A DNA stretch of 64,000 nucleotides from Aquimonas sp. (GCA_022241605.1 JAKOMQ010000006.1:5692-69691); one strand, 5' to 3'. Shown: positions 25,973 through 36,931, counted from the stretch's first letter. The notes: generated by a model from the letters alone, not told the origin. Translations and numbers: made by a program.

Positions 25973-26341
25973 TCAGCGCGGGGCGCCGAGGTCTTCCTTG
26001 ATGCGGGCGGCCTTGCCTTCCAGATCACGCAGGTAATACAGCTTGGCAGCGCGGACCTTGCCGCGGCGCTTCACTTCCACCGAGTCGATCAGCGGGCTGT
26101 GGCTCTGGAAAACGCGCTCAACGCCGGTACCGTGGGAGATCTTGCGAACCGTGAAGGCGGAATTGAGGCCGCGGTTGCGCTTGGCGATGACGACGCCCTC
26201 ATAGGCCTGGACGCGCTCGCGGTTGCCTTCCTTGACCTTGACGTTCACCACTACGGTGTCGCCCGGGCCGAAGTCGGGCAGCTGGCGCGAGGCCTGCGCG
26301 GCTTCGAACTCGGCAATGACGCTTTTGTTGATCTTGCTCAT
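25973..26341 (-). CDS. rplS: 50S ribosomal protein L19
   Basis: The 122-residue protein is a full-length L19 ([55 protein letters not shown]). It binds near the 30S-50S interface. The ATG at 26341 ([13 protein letters not shown]) is the family start. It is the last gene of the conserved rpsP-rimM-trmD-rplS operon, followed by a strong terminator. Confidence 0.98.
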   Translation of the reverse strand: MSKINKSVIAEFEAAQASRQLPDFGPGDTVVVNVKVKEGNRERVQAYEGVVIAKRNRGLNSAFTVRKISHGTGVERVFQSHSPLIDSVEVKRRGKVRAAKLYYLRDLEGKAARIKEDLGAPR

Positions 26342-26417
26342 GACACTACCCACCGGCAAAGTTAGTCGACAAGTGTAGCGCGGTTCCCGAGGGTTGTCAG
26401 GCCCGCGCCGGATTTTT

Positions 26418-27167
26418 TTACTGTTGCTCCGCGAGCCATTCGCGGCGGAACTCTTCGAGCAGGGCGCGCTCCCGCGCGGTCAGCGACTTGCGGGCGAGCA
26501 GATCAGGACGTCTCAGCCACGTGCGTCCCAGTGCCTGCTTGCGCCGCCAGCGCTCGATGGCGACATGGTCGCCGGACATCAGCACCTGCGGCACCGCGCC
26601 ATAGTCGTCCTGCTCCGGACGGCTGTAGTGCGGGCAGTCCAGCAGCCCGTCCTCGAAGCTGTCCTGGGCGGCGCTCTCGCTGCGGTTGAGCGCGCCTTCC
26701 TGCAGCCGCCCCACCGCATCGATCAGCACCGCCGCCGCCAGCTCGCCGCCGGACAGCACGTAGTCGCCGATCGAAAGCTCGAGGTCGATTTCGTGTTCGA
26801 CCAGACGCTCGTCGACGCCCTCGTAGCGGCCACACAGCAGCAGCAGGCGGGGCAACTCGGCAAGCTGGCGAACGCGTGCCTGTGTGAGGCGTTCGCCCTG
26901 TGGGCTCAGATAGATGCTCAGCGCAGGCTCGGGTGCCATCGCCCGAACCTGCGTCAAAGCCTCGCGCAGCGGCTCCACCTGCATCACCATGCCGGGCCCG
27001 CCGCCGAAGGTGCGGTCATCGACACGACGATGGCGGTCGCGGGTGTAGTCCCGAGGGGTATGGCAGTGCAACTGCAGCAAACCTTGCCGGATAGCCCGGC
27101 CGACCACGCCGACCTCGGCGCTGGCGGCGAAGAACTCCGGGAACAGGCTCAGCACATCGATGCGCAT
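26418..27167 (-). CDS. trmD: tRNA (guanine37-N1)-methyltransferase
   Basis: The 249-residue protein is a SPOUT-class methyltransferase making m1G37 in tRNAs that read CNN codons, which keeps the reading frame. Conserved segments: [46 protein letters not shown] and the knot loop [12 protein letters not shown]. The ATG at 27167 is preceded by GGGAGGG, so I prefer it to a TTG one codon earlier. Downstream of rimM in the ribosomal operon. Confidence 0.98.
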   Translation of the reverse strand: MRIDVLSLFPEFFAASAEVGVVGRAIRQGLLQLHCHTPRDYTRDRHRRVDDRTFGGGPGMVMQVEPLREALTQVRAMAPEPALSIYLSPQGERLTQARVRQLAELPRLLLLCGRYEGVDERLVEHEIDLELSIGDYVLSGGELAAAVLIDAVGRLQEGALNRSESAAQDSFEDGLLDCPHYSRPEQDDYGAVPQVLMSGDHVAIERWRRKQALGRTWLRRPDLLARKSLTARERALLEEFRREWLAEQQ

Positions 27168-27190
27168 CAACCCTCCCGGGGCCGCCGGGA

Positions 27191-27724
27191 TCAGAATTCC
27201 GGATCCCAGTCCACCACCACCTGACCGCTGGCAAGATCGACCGAGACCAGCGCATGGCCGGGCGTAAATGGCACAAGGCGCTCGCGATCGCCGCGGATCA
27301 CCATGACATCGTTGGCGCCAGTCGCCACCATGTGCGATATCCGGCCCAGATCGACGCCTTCAACAGTGACCACCTGCAGCCCCTCAAGATCGACCCAGTA
27401 ATACTCACCGGGACTGGGCGGTGGCAGACTGCCGCGACGGACCCAGATCTCCTGGCCCAGACGCAGCTCCGCGCTCTCGGGGCTGTCGCAGCCTGGCAGC
27501 TGCACCACGACGCCGCGCCCCTGCTCGCGCAAATCCAGCGGTTGGATCTCCTGCAGCTGCCCCTCACGACCCATAAGCCAAGGCCGGTAGCGGAAGATCT
27601 GCCCGCGAGGGTTGCTGTAGGACTCGATCTTGAGCCAGCCGCGGACGCCAAAGGCGCCCACCACTCGGCCCATCAGCACCCGGCGCTCATTCGGCTCGGC
27701 CGCAGGCGGCAGCGCCCCGCTCAT
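27191..27724 (-). CDS. rimM: 16S rRNA processing/ribosome maturation factor RimM
   Basis: The 177-residue protein has the RimM N-terminal domain ([21 protein letters not shown]) and the PRC-like C-terminal domain ([30 protein letters not shown]). It helps mature the 30S head and binds S19. The ATG at 27724 (MSGALPP) was chosen; the frame stays open 26 codons upstream into the rpsP end. It lies 25 bases after rpsP. Confidence 0.97.
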   Translation of the reverse strand: MSGALPPAAEPNERRVLMGRVVGAFGVRGWLKIESYSNPRGQIFRYRPWLMGREGQLQEIQPLDLREQGRGVVVQLPGCDSPESAELRLGQEIWVRRGSLPPPSPGEYYWVDLEGLQVVTVEGVDLGRISHMVATGANDVMVIRGDRERLVPFTPGHALVSVDLASGQVVVDWDPEF

Positions 27725-27749
27725 GCGAGATTCGCGCGCCTGGCCGAAC

Positions 27750-28016
27750 TCAGGCCGCGGCGGCGGCCGGAGCCTGACGGCCGGCTTCTTTGTACAGCGC
27801 ACGAACCTTGTCGGTCATCTGGGCGCCGTGACCGACCCAATGGTCGATGCGTGCGGTGTCCAGCTGCAGACGCAGGTCGTTGCCCGAGGCCACCGGGTTG
27901 TAAAACCCGACGCGCTCGATGGCACGGCCATCGCGCTTGTTGCGCTCGTCGGTGACGATCACGTGGTAGAAGGGGCGCTTCTTCGCGCCACCGCGGGTCA
28001 GACGGATCTTGACCAT
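27750..28016 (-). CDS. rpsP: 30S ribosomal protein S16
   Basis: The 88-residue product matches S16 ([47 protein letters not shown]), with an Ala-rich tail. The start at 28016 is the family start. First gene of the rpsP-rimM-trmD-rplS operon. Confidence 0.98.
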   Translation of the reverse strand: MVKIRLTRGGAKKRPFYHVIVTDERNKRDGRAIERVGFYNPVASGNDLRLQLDTARIDHWVGHGAQMTDKVRALYKEAGRQAPAAAAA

Positions 28017-28131
28017 AGTCGCTTTGCTCTGTTGTTCTCGGATGAGGATCAGGCGCAAAGCGCCCAAGTGAACGCGCAATGATAGCGCGACAGGCCCGGA
28101 TGTCAAAGCCCGTCGATCGCCTGCCGCACCA

Positions 28132-29505
28132 TCAGCGCAGCGGCATGCCGCCGGGGCCGCGGCCGCCCAGCAGGCCCTTCATGCCGCGCATCATCCCCTT
28201 CATGCCGCCGCCGGCCAGCTTGGACATCATCTTTTCCATTTGCTGGAACTGCTTCAGCATGCGGTTGACATCCGCTGGCGTGGTGCCGGAGCCGCGGGCG
28301 ATGCGGGCACGTCGCGAGCCGTTCAGGGTGGCCGGAAAGCGTCGCTCCTTCGGCGTCATCGAGTTGATGATGGCGATCATGCGCGGCATTTCGCGGTCAT
28401 TGACGTTGTTCTTGACCTGCTCGGGGATGGCGCCCATGCCCGGCAGCTTGTCGAGCAGGCTGGAGAGCCCACCCATGTTCTGCATCTGCTCCAGCTGGTC
28501 GCGCATATCGTTCAGGTCGAACTTCTTGCCCTTGGCGACCTTCTCGGCCAGCTTGGCGGCCTTCTCCTGATCGACATTGCGCTCGACCTCCTCGACCAGC
28601 GAGAGCACGTCGCCCATATCGAGGATGCGGCTGGCGATACGGTCGGGGTGGAATACGTCGAGACCATCGGGCTTCTCTCCGACGCCAATGAACTTGATTG
28701 GCTTGCCGGTGATGTAGCGCACCGACAGCGCGGCGCCTCCGCGGGCGTCGCCGTCGGTCTTGGTCAGCACAACGCCCGTCAGCGGCAGCGCCTCGCTGAA
28801 AGCCTTGGCGGTGTTGGCGGCGTCCTGGCCCGTCATGGCGTCGACCACGAACAGGGTTTCGACCGGCTGGATCGCAGCGTGCAGATCCTTGATCTCGGCC
28901 ATCATCTGCTCGTCGATCGCAAGCCGGCCGGCGGTGTCGACCAGCAGCACGTCGACATACTGCTTGCGGGCTGCATCGATCGCTTCGGCGGCAATCCTTC
29001 GCGGATCCTGCCCGGCAGTGCTGGGGTGGAAGATCACACCGACCTGCCCCGCCAGCGTTTCGAGCTGCTGGATGGCGGCCGGGCGGTACACGTCGCAGCT
29101 CACCACCATCACCTTCTTCTTGCGGCGCTCCTTCAGGTGCTTGGCGAGCTTGCCGACGGTGGTGGTCTTGCCCGCACCCTGCAAGCCAGCCATCAGGATC
29201 ACGGCAGGGGCCGGCACATTGAGGTTCAGCTCGGCGCTCTGCGCGCCCATCACCAGGGTCAGCTCATCCCGCACCACCTTGATGAGGGCCTGGCCGGGGG
29301 TGAGGCTTCGGGCCACTTCCTGGCCGACGGCGCGCACCTTGATGCGCTGGATGAGCGCCTGCACCACCGGCAGGGCGACATCGGCCTCCAGCAGTGCCAC
29401 GCGCACCTCGCGCAGGGCCTCGCGGATGTTTTCCTCGGACAGGCGTCCGCGCCCGCGCAGGCGTTGAATGGTGGAAGACAGGCGCTGGCTGAGTGACTCG
29501 AACAT
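28132..29505 (-). CDS. ffh: Signal recognition particle protein Ffh
   Basis: The 457-residue GTPase has the N domain ([20 protein letters not shown]), the G domain with P-loop [25 protein letters not shown] and [10 protein letters not shown], and a Met-rich M domain near the C-terminus ([29 protein letters not shown]). It binds 4.5S RNA and delivers signal-bearing ribosomes to FtsY. ATG 29505 gives the family start. It lies upstream of rpsP with a 115-base gap, a common arrangement. Confidence 0.98.
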   Translation of the reverse strand: MFESLSQRLSSTIQRLRGRGRLSEENIREALREVRVALLEADVALPVVQALIQRIKVRAVGQEVARSLTPGQALIKVVRDELTLVMGAQSAELNLNVPAPAVILMAGLQGAGKTTTVGKLAKHLKERRKKKVMVVSCDVYRPAAIQQLETLAGQVGVIFHPSTAGQDPRRIAAEAIDAARKQYVDVLLVDTAGRLAIDEQMMAEIKDLHAAIQPVETLFVVDAMTGQDAANTAKAFSEALPLTGVVLTKTDGDARGGAALSVRYITGKPIKFIGVGEKPDGLDVFHPDRIASRILDMGDVLSLVEEVERNVDQEKAAKLAEKVAKGKKFDLNDMRDQLEQMQNMGGLSSLLDKLPGMGAIPEQVKNNVNDREMPRMIAIINSMTPKERRFPATLNGSRRARIARGSGTTPADVNRMLKQFQQMEKMMSKLAGGGMKGMMRGMKGLLGGRGPGGMPLR

Positions 29506-29618
29506 GGTTGCTGCCGTGAATTCAATGACCGTCAGTATAGCCAAGCCGCTCCGACGCAGCCGCCAACTCTCACCGCCCCCACCCCGGAAACGCCGGCCCT
29601 GTGCCACACTTTCAGGCT

Positions 29619-30422
29619 ATGCCTGCGCTCGCCCTCCTGCTGCAGCTGTTTGCCGTGGCCGCCTATGCGGGAACCGCTGCGCTGGGCCTGCGCGAGCGGC
29701 GCCAGGGTCAGACACGCACCTCGCGGCGGCTGGTCCTGTGTGGCCTGCTCGCGGTCAACCTGCATGCGGCCGGCTACCTGCTCAAGGGCTGGGGCCTATC
29801 GGGCCCGGAGCTGCACTTCTTCGCAGCTCTTTCTCTGGTGGCGCTGGGCATGGCCGTCGTCACGCTGGGCGACGGCCTGTTACGGCGGGTGAATGCCCTG
29901 CACGTGGCGGTGATGCCGCTGGCTGCACTTGCCGTGCTGCCGCATGCGTTGCTGCCGGCGGGCGCACCCATCAGCCTGGGCTGGCAGATCCAGCTGCACG
30001 CCTGGCTGGCGCTGCTGGCCTATGCGGTCATCAGCGTGGCTGCGGTGTTGGCGCTCATGCTGTGGCTGCAGGAGCGCAGCCTGCGCCAGCGGCGCTTGCA
30101 ATCCTCACTGCAGGGCATGCCTCCGCTGGTGCAGGTGGAATCCCTGCTTTTCCGCTTCTTGGCGGCGGGTTTCGGCTTGCTGAGCCTTGCCTTGCTGAGC
30201 GGAGTGGTCTTCGTCGAAGACCTGCTGGGCCAGCATCTCGCCCACAAAACCGTGCTTTCGCTGCTGGCCTGGGCCGTGTTGGCGGCCCTGCTGTTCGGCC
30301 GGCATCGCTTCGGCTGGCGTGGCCGTCGCGCGGTTCGCTTGACCTTGCTGGCAATGGCGCTTCTGCTGCTGGCTTTCTTTGGCAGCAAGTTCGTGCTCGA
30401 ACTGCTCCTGCAGCGCGCATGA
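29619..30422 (+). CDS. CcsA/YpjD-like cytochrome c assembly-family membrane protein
   Basis: The 267-residue protein has eight predicted membrane helices and the family segments LHAAGYLLKGW, WQIQLHAWLALLAYAVI and LGQHLAHKTVLSLLAWAV, whose His residues could face heme. It resembles the CcsA-type domain of YpjD, coded opposite ffh in many gammaproteobacteria. YpjD (CorE) has been linked genetically to Mg/Co efflux through CorB/CorC-type proteins; a CorB-type gene lies 1.9 kb away at 32339. I chose the ATG at 29619 over a GTG at 29601. It overlaps the PilZ gene by four bases. Confidence 0.85.
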   Translation: MPALALLLQLFAVAAYAGTAALGLRERRQGQTRTSRRLVLCGLLAVNLHAAGYLLKGWGLSGPELHFFAALSLVALGMAVVTLGDGLLRRVNALHVAVMPLAALAVLPHALLPAGAPISLGWQIQLHAWLALLAYAVISVAAVLALMLWLQERSLRQRRLQSSLQGMPPLVQVESLLFRFLAAGFGLLSLALLSGVVFVEDLLGQHLAHKTVLSLLAWAVLAALLFGRHRFGWRGRRAVRLTLLAMALLLLAFFGSKFVLELLLQRA

Positions 30423-30790
30423 CCGCGCCTGAATCGAACGGCGGCCAGCGCCGCTACAGCCGCTTCCCGCTGGAAGGGAGCGTGCGCATCTACTCGGGCT
30501 CCGCGATGTGGCAGGCGACCCTGATCGACCTGTCGATCCGCGGCGCCTTGGTGAGCCGGCCGCAAGGCTTTGAAGCCAGCCCGGCAAACCGGTTCCGGCT
30601 GGATCTGCGGCTGGAGGGGGGGCCGATGATCGGCATGGCCGTCAGCTTGTCGCGACTGGAGCCGGAGGCGCTCGCCTTCAGCTGCGAACGCATCGATCTC
30701 GACAGCTTCCTGAGGCTGAAGCGCGCTATCGAGCTGAACCTCGGCAACGCGGGCCTGCTCAGTCGAGAACTCTCTGTCCTCGGCAGCTGA
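30419..30790 (+). CDS. PilZ-domain protein (predicted c-di-GMP binder)
   Basis: The 123-residue product is a single PilZ domain. It has the two c-di-GMP-binding elements: RRYSR (the RxxxR motif, residues about 11-15) and DLSIRGALV (the D/NxSxxG motif). Such small proteins act as c-di-GMP receptors for motility, exopolysaccharide or protease control. The start overlaps the upstream stop as ATGA. A diguanylate cyclase is present at 44783-46474, but no direct link can be seen. Confidence 0.88.
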   Translation: MTAPESNGGQRRYSRFPLEGSVRIYSGSAMWQATLIDLSIRGALVSRPQGFEASPANRFRLDLRLEGGPMIGMAVSLSRLEPEALAFSCERIDLDSFLRLKRAIELNLGNAGLLSRELSVLGS

Positions 30791-30814
30791 GACGCTCGGC
30801 CTCGGTCACCAGCT

Positions 30815-32185
30815 TCAGTCGGCCGCTTCCAGCGCCTGCACCAACCGCTCCACGCCGATGATTTCCATATCCTTGATGCTGCCTTTGCGCGGCAGGTTGG
30901 CCTTGGGCACGATGGCGCGCCGGAAACCATGGCTGGCGGCCTCGCGCAGGCGCTCCTCGCCGTTGGGCACCGGCCGGATCTCGCCGGAGAGCCCCACCTC
31001 ACCGAACGACACGGTCTTCTCCGCCAGCGGCCGATCCCGGTAGCTGGACAGCACGGCCAGCAGCACAGGCAGGTCGGCGGCCGTCTCCTGCACGCGGATG
31101 CCGCCGACCACGTTGACGAAGACGTCCTGGTCGAACACCGCCAGCCCGCCATGCCGGTGCAGCACCGCCAGCAGCATCGCCAAGCGGTTCTGCTCCAGCC
31201 CCAGCGATACGCGGCGCGGGTTGGACAGCGAGCTCTGGTCGACCAGGGCCTGGACCTCGACGAGAAGGGGGCGAGTGCCCTCGCGGGTGACCATCACGAT
31301 GCTGCCCGGGGTCTGGCTGAGCGTGCCGGACAGGAACATGGCCGAAGGGTTGGGCACTTCGCGCAAACCGCGGTCCCCCATCGCGAACACGCCCAGTTCG
31401 TTGACTGCGCCGAAGCGGTTCTTGAAGGCGCGCAGCACGCGGAAACGGCTGCCAGATTCGCCCTCGAAATACAGCACCGCGTCGACCATGTGCTCGAGCA
31501 CGCGCGGGCCGGCGATTCCGCCCTCCTTGGTGACATGACCGACCAGGAAGATGCTGGTGCCCTGTTCCTTGGCGTGGCGAACCAGACGTGCAGCCGACTC
31601 GCGCACCTGGCTGACCGAGCCCGGCGCCGCTGGCAGCTGCTCGGAATAGATCGTCTGGATCGAGTCGATCACCGCCAGCTTGGGCTTCTCCTTGGCCAGA
31701 TGCTGGACGATCCGCTCCACGCAGGTTTCAGTCAGGCAGTGCAGGCCGGGCAAAGACAGGCCCAGCCGCGAAGCGCGGTTGGCGACCTGGCCTAGGCTCT
31801 CCTCTCCGGTGACATAGAGGCCCGGCAAACGACTGCCCAGCGAGCCCAGGGTCTGCAGCAGCAGGGTGGACTTGCCGATGCCGGGGTCGCCGCCAATCAG
31901 CACCACAGAACCTTCCACCAGCCCGCCCCCGAGCACGCGATCAAGCTCACCGATCCCCACCTCGGTGCGCGCCTCCACGCCTTGCGGCACCTGGTCCAGC
32001 CGGGTCACCACCGCACTTCCGGAACCGCCGGCATAGCCTGCACGCCCGCGGGCGCCGGCGCTGGCCGGAGCGCCGGCGAACTCGACAAGGGTGTTCCACG
32101 CCCCGCAGTCCGGGCACTGGCCCTGCCACTTGCTGGAACTGCCGCCGCATTCCGTGCAGACATAGGCGATCTTCGGCTTGGCCAC
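30815..32185 (-). CDS. radA: DNA repair protein RadA
   Basis: The 456-residue protein shows an N-terminal zinc finger (YVCTECGG and GQCPDCGAWN), a RecA-like ATPase with Walker A GGDPGIGKSTLL, the RadA-specific KNRFGAVNELG motif, and a Lon-like C-terminal domain. It is a branch-migration helicase for recombination intermediates. I chose the GTG at 32185 because GGAG lies seven bases ahead of it and the family begins AKxKxAYVCTECG; the frame is open 28 codons upstream. It diverges from the CorB-type gene. Confidence 0.96.
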   Translation of the reverse strand: MAKPKIAYVCTECGGSSSKWQGQCPDCGAWNTLVEFAGAPASAGARGRAGYAGGSGSAVVTRLDQVPQGVEARTEVGIGELDRVLGGGLVEGSVVLIGGDPGIGKSTLLLQTLGSLGSRLPGLYVTGEESLGQVANRASRLGLSLPGLHCLTETCVERIVQHLAKEKPKLAVIDSIQTIYSEQLPAAPGSVSQVRESAARLVRHAKEQGTSIFLVGHVTKEGGIAGPRVLEHMVDAVLYFEGESGSRFRVLRAFKNRFGAVNELGVFAMGDRGLREVPNPSAMFLSGTLSQTPGSIVMVTREGTRPLLVEVQALVDQSSLSNPRRVSLGLEQNRLAMLLAVLHRHGGLAVFDQDVFVNVVGGIRVQETAADLPVLLAVLSSYRDRPLAEKTVSFGEVGLSGEIRPVPNGEERLREAASHGFRRAIVPKANLPRKGSIKDMEIIGVERLVQALEAAD

Positions 32186-32338
32186 GCGTGCACTCCACTG
32201 GGGCAGGTTGGGGGCGCCGGACTGTAGCAGGCCGGTGCGCTGCCGACCGAGGCGCAGGCTTTCTGCCACAATCGCGCCCCTGCCCTCAAAACTGAACGGC
32301 TGCGCCGCCCGACCCGGGCCCCACGCAGGCGTGGATCG

Positions 32339-33610
32339 ATGGACGACATACCGTTAAGCCTGCTCTTCTCCGCTCTCGGCATCCTGCTGGTGTTTTCGGC
32401 CTTCTTCTCCAGCTCGGAGACGGCCCTGATGTCGATCAACCGCTACCGGCTGATGCATCTGGCCCGCGAGGGCAGCCGTGGCGCACGGCTGGCGCAGTCA
32501 CTGCTGGAGCAGCCCGAACGCCTGATCGGCTTGATCCTGCTCGGCAACAACTTCGTCAACATCTCGGCCTCGGCCCTTGCCACCATCGCCTTCGTGCGCA
32601 TTGCCGGCGAAGCCGGCGTGCTGATCGGCACGGCGCTACTGACCGTGGTGGTGCTGATCTTTTCCGAGGTGGCGCCCAAGACCCTGGCCGCGCTGAGACC
32701 CGAGCGGGTCGCGCTGCCAGCAGCTTACGTGCTGTGGCCGATGCTGCGCCTTGCCATGCCGCTGGTGCGGCTGGTCAATAGCTTGGCCGCGGGCGTTCTG
32801 TGGCTCGTCGGGCACCGCGAACCCAAGGGCGATGCGCATACCCTTTCCGCTCCCGAGCTGCGCACCCTCTTGGAAGAGGGCGGCAAGCTGATCCCGGACA
32901 AGCATCGCCAGATGCTCATAAACATTCTGGCGCTGGAAGAGGCACGCGTCGAAGACATCATGGTGCCGCGCAATGAGATCGAGGGCATCGACCTCGACGC
33001 CGATCCCGCCGACCTGCGCCAGCGGCTCGCAGATTTCCCCTTCGGACGTGCACCGGTATACCGCGGCAGCATTGACCACGTGGTGGGCGTGCTCAACCTG
33101 CGCAGCCTGCTCGGAACGCCCGCGGAGGTCACCATCGATGCGACCCACATCGAAACCAAGGTGCGAAAGCCCTATTTTGTCCCCGAGGGAACGCACCTGA
33201 CCAAGCAGATGCTCGAGTTCCAGCGCGTCAAACGTCGGGTCGGGCTGGTGGTGGACGAGTACGGCGACATCGTCGGCTTGGTCACCCTGCCGGACATCCT
33301 GGAGGAAATCGTCGGCGACTTCGTCAGCGCACCCGGCCAGAACACCCGCCGGATCATCCACAACGCCGACGGCAGTCTGCTGATTGATGGTCGCACGCCG
33401 CTTCACAACGTCAATCGCCATTTGGGCTGGGAGCTTCCCACCGACGAGTTCAGCACCCTCAGCGGGCTCATCGTGGGCCGCCTGGAGGCGCTGCCGGTGG
33501 CCGGCGACGAGGTCGATATCGAAGGGTTGCAGATGCGCATTGAGCAAGTCGCGGACAACGTCGTGCGACGCGTGCGGGTGTTGAAGCGGGTGGCGACAGA
33601 GGCCGACTGA
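32339..33610 (+). CDS. HlyC/CorC (CorB)-family transporter, CNNM domain with CBS pair
   Basis: The 423-residue protein has an N-terminal DUF21/CNNM membrane domain (FSAFFSSSETALMSINRYRL, GNNFVNISASALATIAFV, FSEVAPKTLAALRPE), a CBS pair (VEDIMVPRNEIEGIDLDAD, VDEYGDIVGLVTLPDILEEI) and a CorC_HlyC transporter-associated domain at the end. Homologues (E. coli YfjD/CorB) are tied to Mg/Co efflux. The stop codon is followed by a strong hairpin at 33636. Confidence 0.93.
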   Translation: MDDIPLSLLFSALGILLVFSAFFSSSETALMSINRYRLMHLAREGSRGARLAQSLLEQPERLIGLILLGNNFVNISASALATIAFVRIAGEAGVLIGTALLTVVVLIFSEVAPKTLAALRPERVALPAAYVLWPMLRLAMPLVRLVNSLAAGVLWLVGHREPKGDAHTLSAPELRTLLEEGGKLIPDKHRQMLINILALEEARVEDIMVPRNEIEGIDLDADPADLRQRLADFPFGRAPVYRGSIDHVVGVLNLRSLLGTPAEVTIDATHIETKVRKPYFVPEGTHLTKQMLEFQRVKRRVGLVVDEYGDIVGLVTLPDILEEIVGDFVSAPGQNTRRIIHNADGSLLIDGRTPLHNVNRHLGWELPTDEFSTLSGLIVGRLEALPVAGDEVDIEGLQMRIEQVADNVVRRVRVLKRVATEAD

Positions 33611-33635
33611 GCAGGTCGAGCCTCGCCCAGGCAAA

Positions 33636-33672
33636 AACGCAAAGAGCCGCCCGGTAGGCGGCTCTTTGCGTT
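33636..33672. terminator. Bidirectional hairpin terminator
   Basis: A perfect 16-base inverted repeat (AACGCAAAGAGCCGCC and its complement) with a 5-base loop lies between the CorB-type gene and the oppositely oriented tRNA-Thr gene. A-rich bases precede the left arm and TT ends the right arm, so it can serve both strands. The arm sequence is a common terminator type. Confidence 0.85.
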
Positions 33673-33678
33673 GCAGGA

Positions 33679-33754
33679 TGGTGCCGGAAACAGGAGTCGA
33701 ACCTGCGACCTACGCATTACGAATGCGCCGCTCTACCAACTGAGCTATTCCGGC
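33679..33754 (-). tRNA. tRNA-Thr, anticodon CGT
   Basis: The minus strand folds into a full cloverleaf of 76 bases with the CCA encoded: acceptor GCCGGAA with TTCCGGC, D stem GCTC/GAGC, anticodon stem GCGCA/TGCGT (one G-T pair), loop TTCGTAA giving anticodon CGT, T arm GCAGG-TTCGACT-CCTGT, discriminator A. CGT reads ACG, so the charge is threonine. Confidence 0.95.
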
Positions 33755-33803
33755 AGCAAGCCGCCAAGTGTAGGCAGGTCGGGCGGGCCGGTCAACGCGG
33801 CGC

Positions 33804-34754
33804 TCAACCCACCAGATGGACCCGCAACTCCTTGGGCAGAGCGAAAATCACGTTCTCGGGCTCGCCGTCCAGCTCGCGCACGCTGCCGGCGCCCAGCTCG
33901 CGCAAGCGTTCCACCACGCCCTGCACCAGCAGCTCGGGCGCCGAGGCACCGGCAGTCAGGCCGATTCGCTCACGGCCCAGCAGCCATGCGGGATCGATGT
34001 ATTCAGCACCGTCGATCAGATAGGCCGGGACGCCTTGCTTCTCTGCCAGCTCGCGCAGGCGGTTGGAATTGGAGCTGTTGACCGAACCGACCACCAGCAG
34101 CAGATCGCACTGTCCGGCCAGTCGCCGCACCGCATCCTGACGGTTCTGGGTGGCGTAGCAGATGTCGTCCTTGCGCGGCCCAAGGATGGCCGGATAGCGC
34201 TGGCGCAAGGCCTCGATGATGCCGCGGGTGTCATCCACCGACAGCGTGGTCTGGGTGGTGTAGGCAAGGTGCTCGGGCTGAGCCACCACCAGACGACCCA
34301 CGTCGGCCACGTCCTCGACCAGATAAATCCGGCCCTCACCGCACTCGGCGTTCCACTGGCCCATGGTGCCCTCCACCTCGGGATGACCCGCGTGGCCGAT
34401 CAGCACCACATCGCGCCCCGCGCGGCAGTGGTGGCTGACCTCCAGATGCACCTTGGTCACCAGTGGGCAGGTGGCGTCGAACACCTTGAGCCCGCGGCGC
34501 GCGGCCTCGCTGCGCACCGCCTGCGACACGCCGTGCGCGCTGAAGATCACGGTGGCGCCATCGGGCACCTGATCGAGCTCCTCCACGAACACCGCACCGC
34601 GGGCGCGCAGGTCCTCCACCACGAAGCGGTTGTGCACCACTTCATGGCGCACATAGATGGGCGCGCCCAGCGTCTCCAGGGCGCGCTTGACGATCTCGAT
34701 GGCGCGGTCGACGCCGGCGCAGAAGCCGCGCGGGTTGGCAAGCAGGATATCCAT
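33804..34754 (-). CDS. ispH: 4-hydroxy-3-methylbut-2-enyl diphosphate reductase (IspH)
   Basis: The 316-residue protein is the last enzyme of the MEP isoprenoid pathway, making IPP and DMAPP. The three iron-sulfur Cys are in [25 protein letters not shown] and [13 protein letters not shown]; the substrate-binding HEVVHN and SAHGVS segments and the [13 protein letters not shown] motif are present. ATG 34754 ([10 protein letters not shown]) is the family start. It diverges from the secreted hydrolase gene. Confidence 0.97.
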   Translation of the reverse strand: MDILLANPRGFCAGVDRAIEIVKRALETLGAPIYVRHEVVHNRFVVEDLRARGAVFVEELDQVPDGATVIFSAHGVSQAVRSEAARRGLKVFDATCPLVTKVHLEVSHHCRAGRDVVLIGHAGHPEVEGTMGQWNAECGEGRIYLVEDVADVGRLVVAQPEHLAYTTQTTLSVDDTRGIIEALRQRYPAILGPRKDDICYATQNRQDAVRRLAGQCDLLLVVGSVNSSNSNRLRELAEKQGVPAYLIDGAEYIDPAWLLGRERIGLTAGASAPELLVQGVVERLRELGAGSVRELDGEPENVIFALPKELRVHLVG

Positions 34755-34946
34755 GGCGCCAAGTGTAGCCGCGCGCCGGCGGGCTTGCCGCAGCGCGGGA
34801 TGCATTTGCCTGACGTTCAGGTATAACGCACCGTGCGGTGGCGTAGGGCGACACCAGCCGGACAGGCATCCGGCGGGCGCCTTCGCCATCCACCCAGCGC
34901 CGCGGCGGGGGCCGCGGCCAACCACCAACTCCCGGGGAGGGAACCA

Positions 34947-36893
34947 ATGAAGCTGAAGCCACTGTTGCTGTCCACAGCGTCCGCCCTGCTCTTGCAGCTG
35001 TCCACGTCCGCCGCGGCCGTCGAGCCGCTCAATGCCAAGCAGCTGGCAGGCCCACCGTCCGAATTCGCCCTGATGGCAGCACCACATCCGGCAGCTGGCG
35101 CTGTCCATTCGAAGGCAGCGCTGGTGCCGATCGAGCTGAGCCAGGACAAATCCGGCCGCCTCGTCTGGCGCGGCCAGCTGCCGGTGGAAGGCCCGGACCT
35201 TCGGCTACTGCTGCTGGCTGACGAGGGCCACAGCTGGCAGCTTGACCTGCGCAGTCCGTCAGGGCGTCTGGAAAAGGCCGCGGGGCTGGCCAAGAGCATC
35301 GAGCGCGGTGGCTTCGGCATGGAGGCCGAGCGTTTTCCTTCCGAGCTGTATCGCTTTGACGGGCTGCAGGCCGGGCTGTGGTCGGCGGAAATCAGTGCCG
35401 ATGCCAAATCGCCCCGCGGAGGTTTCCTGCTGATCGAAGGTGACCCCGCGACTGAACTCAGCTCGCATCCGGCGCATCTGGACTTTGTGCAGGGCCGCAG
35501 CATCACCCTGACCGCCCAGCTCAGCGGCGCCGCCAAGAGCGGCCGGGTGTTGCTGGGCCACGAGGCGGGCAGCGTAGACCGCGCCGATCTGCGCGTGAGC
35601 TTCCCCGACGGTCGGCTGCAAACGCTTGCAATGAACGATCAGGGCTTGGACGGTGATGCCGTGGCAGGCGACGGGATCTACTCCGGCAGCTTCAAGGCCA
35701 CCGACGCGGGCATGCACACGGCTCAGGTGCTGGTGCACGGCAGCAGCAGCGAGGGCCGCGCCCTGATCCGCAGCACGGAGCACGTGATCCCGGTGGTGGA
35801 GCCCAGCCTGCAGCTGCTCGGCGATGCGCGCGCAATCAGCGCCAAACAGGGCGGCCCGGAGCGCTTGAGCATCGAGATCCCGGTGGCCGCAGCCAAGCGC
35901 GACCAGCACTACCGCGCGGTGGCGGAAGTGTGGGGCCGCGATGCCAAAGGCCAGCCTGCGCCGGTGGCTTGGATCGGCGGCATGGTGCGCCCGGAGGCCG
36001 GCACGCTGGCGCTTGGGTTCGACCAGCGCTGGCAGCTGCTGTCTGGCGCGCAGGGGCCGTATGAGCTGCGCAACCTGCGCATCGAGGATCCAGACCACTT
36101 CGTCACCGTGGCCAGCGCCAAGAGCCTGCCGCTGGCCCTGCCGGAGCCCAGCCTGAAGGTGGCGGCCGATCGGCTGCAGATCGACGACAGCATGCGAATG
36201 GGCCCGCGCCCGGCCGAGCTTGATACCAAAGCCACCGGCCGCCGGCTGGTGCTGGTGCACGGCTACTGCTCTGCCGGCGTCTGGCCGGCGGCGCAGTTCA
36301 GCACGGCCTCGACCTTCCTCGACAGCTTCCAGAACCGCACCCACGACCAGTTCGCCCAGCGCATCCGTACCTTCGGCGCGCAGTGGAACTCCTTTGGCAC
36401 CGTCGCCCACAGCCAGGGCGGCGCCGCTTCGCTGCATCTGTATGCGTTCTATTGGAGCGGGTTGGACAACGCCACCGGCGGGCGCCGCATCCAGTCGGTC
36501 GGCACGCCCTACCAGGGCACCAACCTTGCTGGCGTGCTGGCCGCGCTCGGCAACTTGTTTGGGGTGGGCTGCGGCACTAACAGCAACCTGACCTACAGCG
36601 GAGCCGCCAGCTGGCTGGCCGGCGTGCCCACCTGGGCGCGCGGGCAGGTCAACTACTACACCACCGCTTTCCGCAGCACCAACTGGTGGACCAACGACTA
36701 CTGCAACTTCGCCTCCGACCTGGTCCTGAGCGACCCCGAAGACGGCACCGTCGAGCGCACCTACGGGCAGCTGCCTGGCGGCATCAACCGCGGCCACGTA
36801 ACCGGCCAGTGCCACACCGCCAACATGCGCGACCCGGCGCAGTACCGTGACAGCAGCCGCAACTCAGTGATGAACAGCAACGCCGCACGCTGA
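34947..36893 (+). CDS. Secreted alpha/beta-hydrolase (lipase-like) with extra N-terminal domains
   Basis: The 648-residue protein has a signal peptide (1-23). The first half carries beta-sandwich regions, including [17 protein letters not shown], a segment typical of the choice-of-anchor X domain in secreted proteins. The second half has an alpha/beta-hydrolase core: [16 protein letters not shown] (oxyanion side) and the nucleophile elbow [10 protein letters not shown] (Ser489), with [13 protein letters not shown] after it as in many lipases. The likely catalytic Asp and His lie further on but are not certain. The start is fixed by GGGGAGGGAACCA just before ATG 34947. A TATAAC box lies at 34822. 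Substrate unknown. Confidence 0.82.
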   Translation: MKLKPLLLSTASALLLQLSTSAAAVEPLNAKQLAGPPSEFALMAAPHPAAGAVHSKAALVPIELSQDKSGRLVWRGQLPVEGPDLRLLLLADEGHSWQLDLRSPSGRLEKAAGLAKSIERGGFGMEAERFPSELYRFDGLQAGLWSAEISADAKSPRGGFLLIEGDPATELSSHPAHLDFVQGRSITLTAQLSGAAKSGRVLLGHEAGSVDRADLRVSFPDGRLQTLAMNDQGLDGDAVAGDGIYSGSFKATDAGMHTAQVLVHGSSSEGRALIRSTEHVIPVVEPSLQLLGDARAISAKQGGPERLSIEIPVAAAKRDQHYRAVAEVWGRDAKGQPAPVAWIGGMVRPEAGTLALGFDQRWQLLSGAQGPYELRNLRIEDPDHFVTVASAKSLPLALPEPSLKVAADRLQIDDSMRMGPRPAELDTKATGRRLVLVHGYCSAGVWPAAQFSTASTFLDSFQNRTHDQFAQRIRTFGAQWNSFGTVAHSQGGAASLHLYAFYWSGLDNATGGRRIQSVGTPYQGTNLAGVLAALGNLFGVGCGTNSNLTYSGAASWLAGVPTWARGQVNYYTTAFRSTNWWTNDYCNFASDLVLSDPEDGTVERTYGQLPGGINRGHVTGQCHTANMRDPAQYRDSSRNSVMNSNAAR

Positions 36894-36898
36894 AGCCA

Positions 36899-36931
36899 GC
36901 CTCCGCCCCGGCCATGCGCCGGGGCGGAGGC
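36899..36931 (+). terminator. Strong hairpin after the secreted hydrolase gene
   Basis: A perfect 14-base inverted repeat (GCCTCCGCCCCGGC and its complement) around CATGC begins five bases after the stop codon. There is no T-run after it, so termination efficiency is uncertain. Confidence 0.6.
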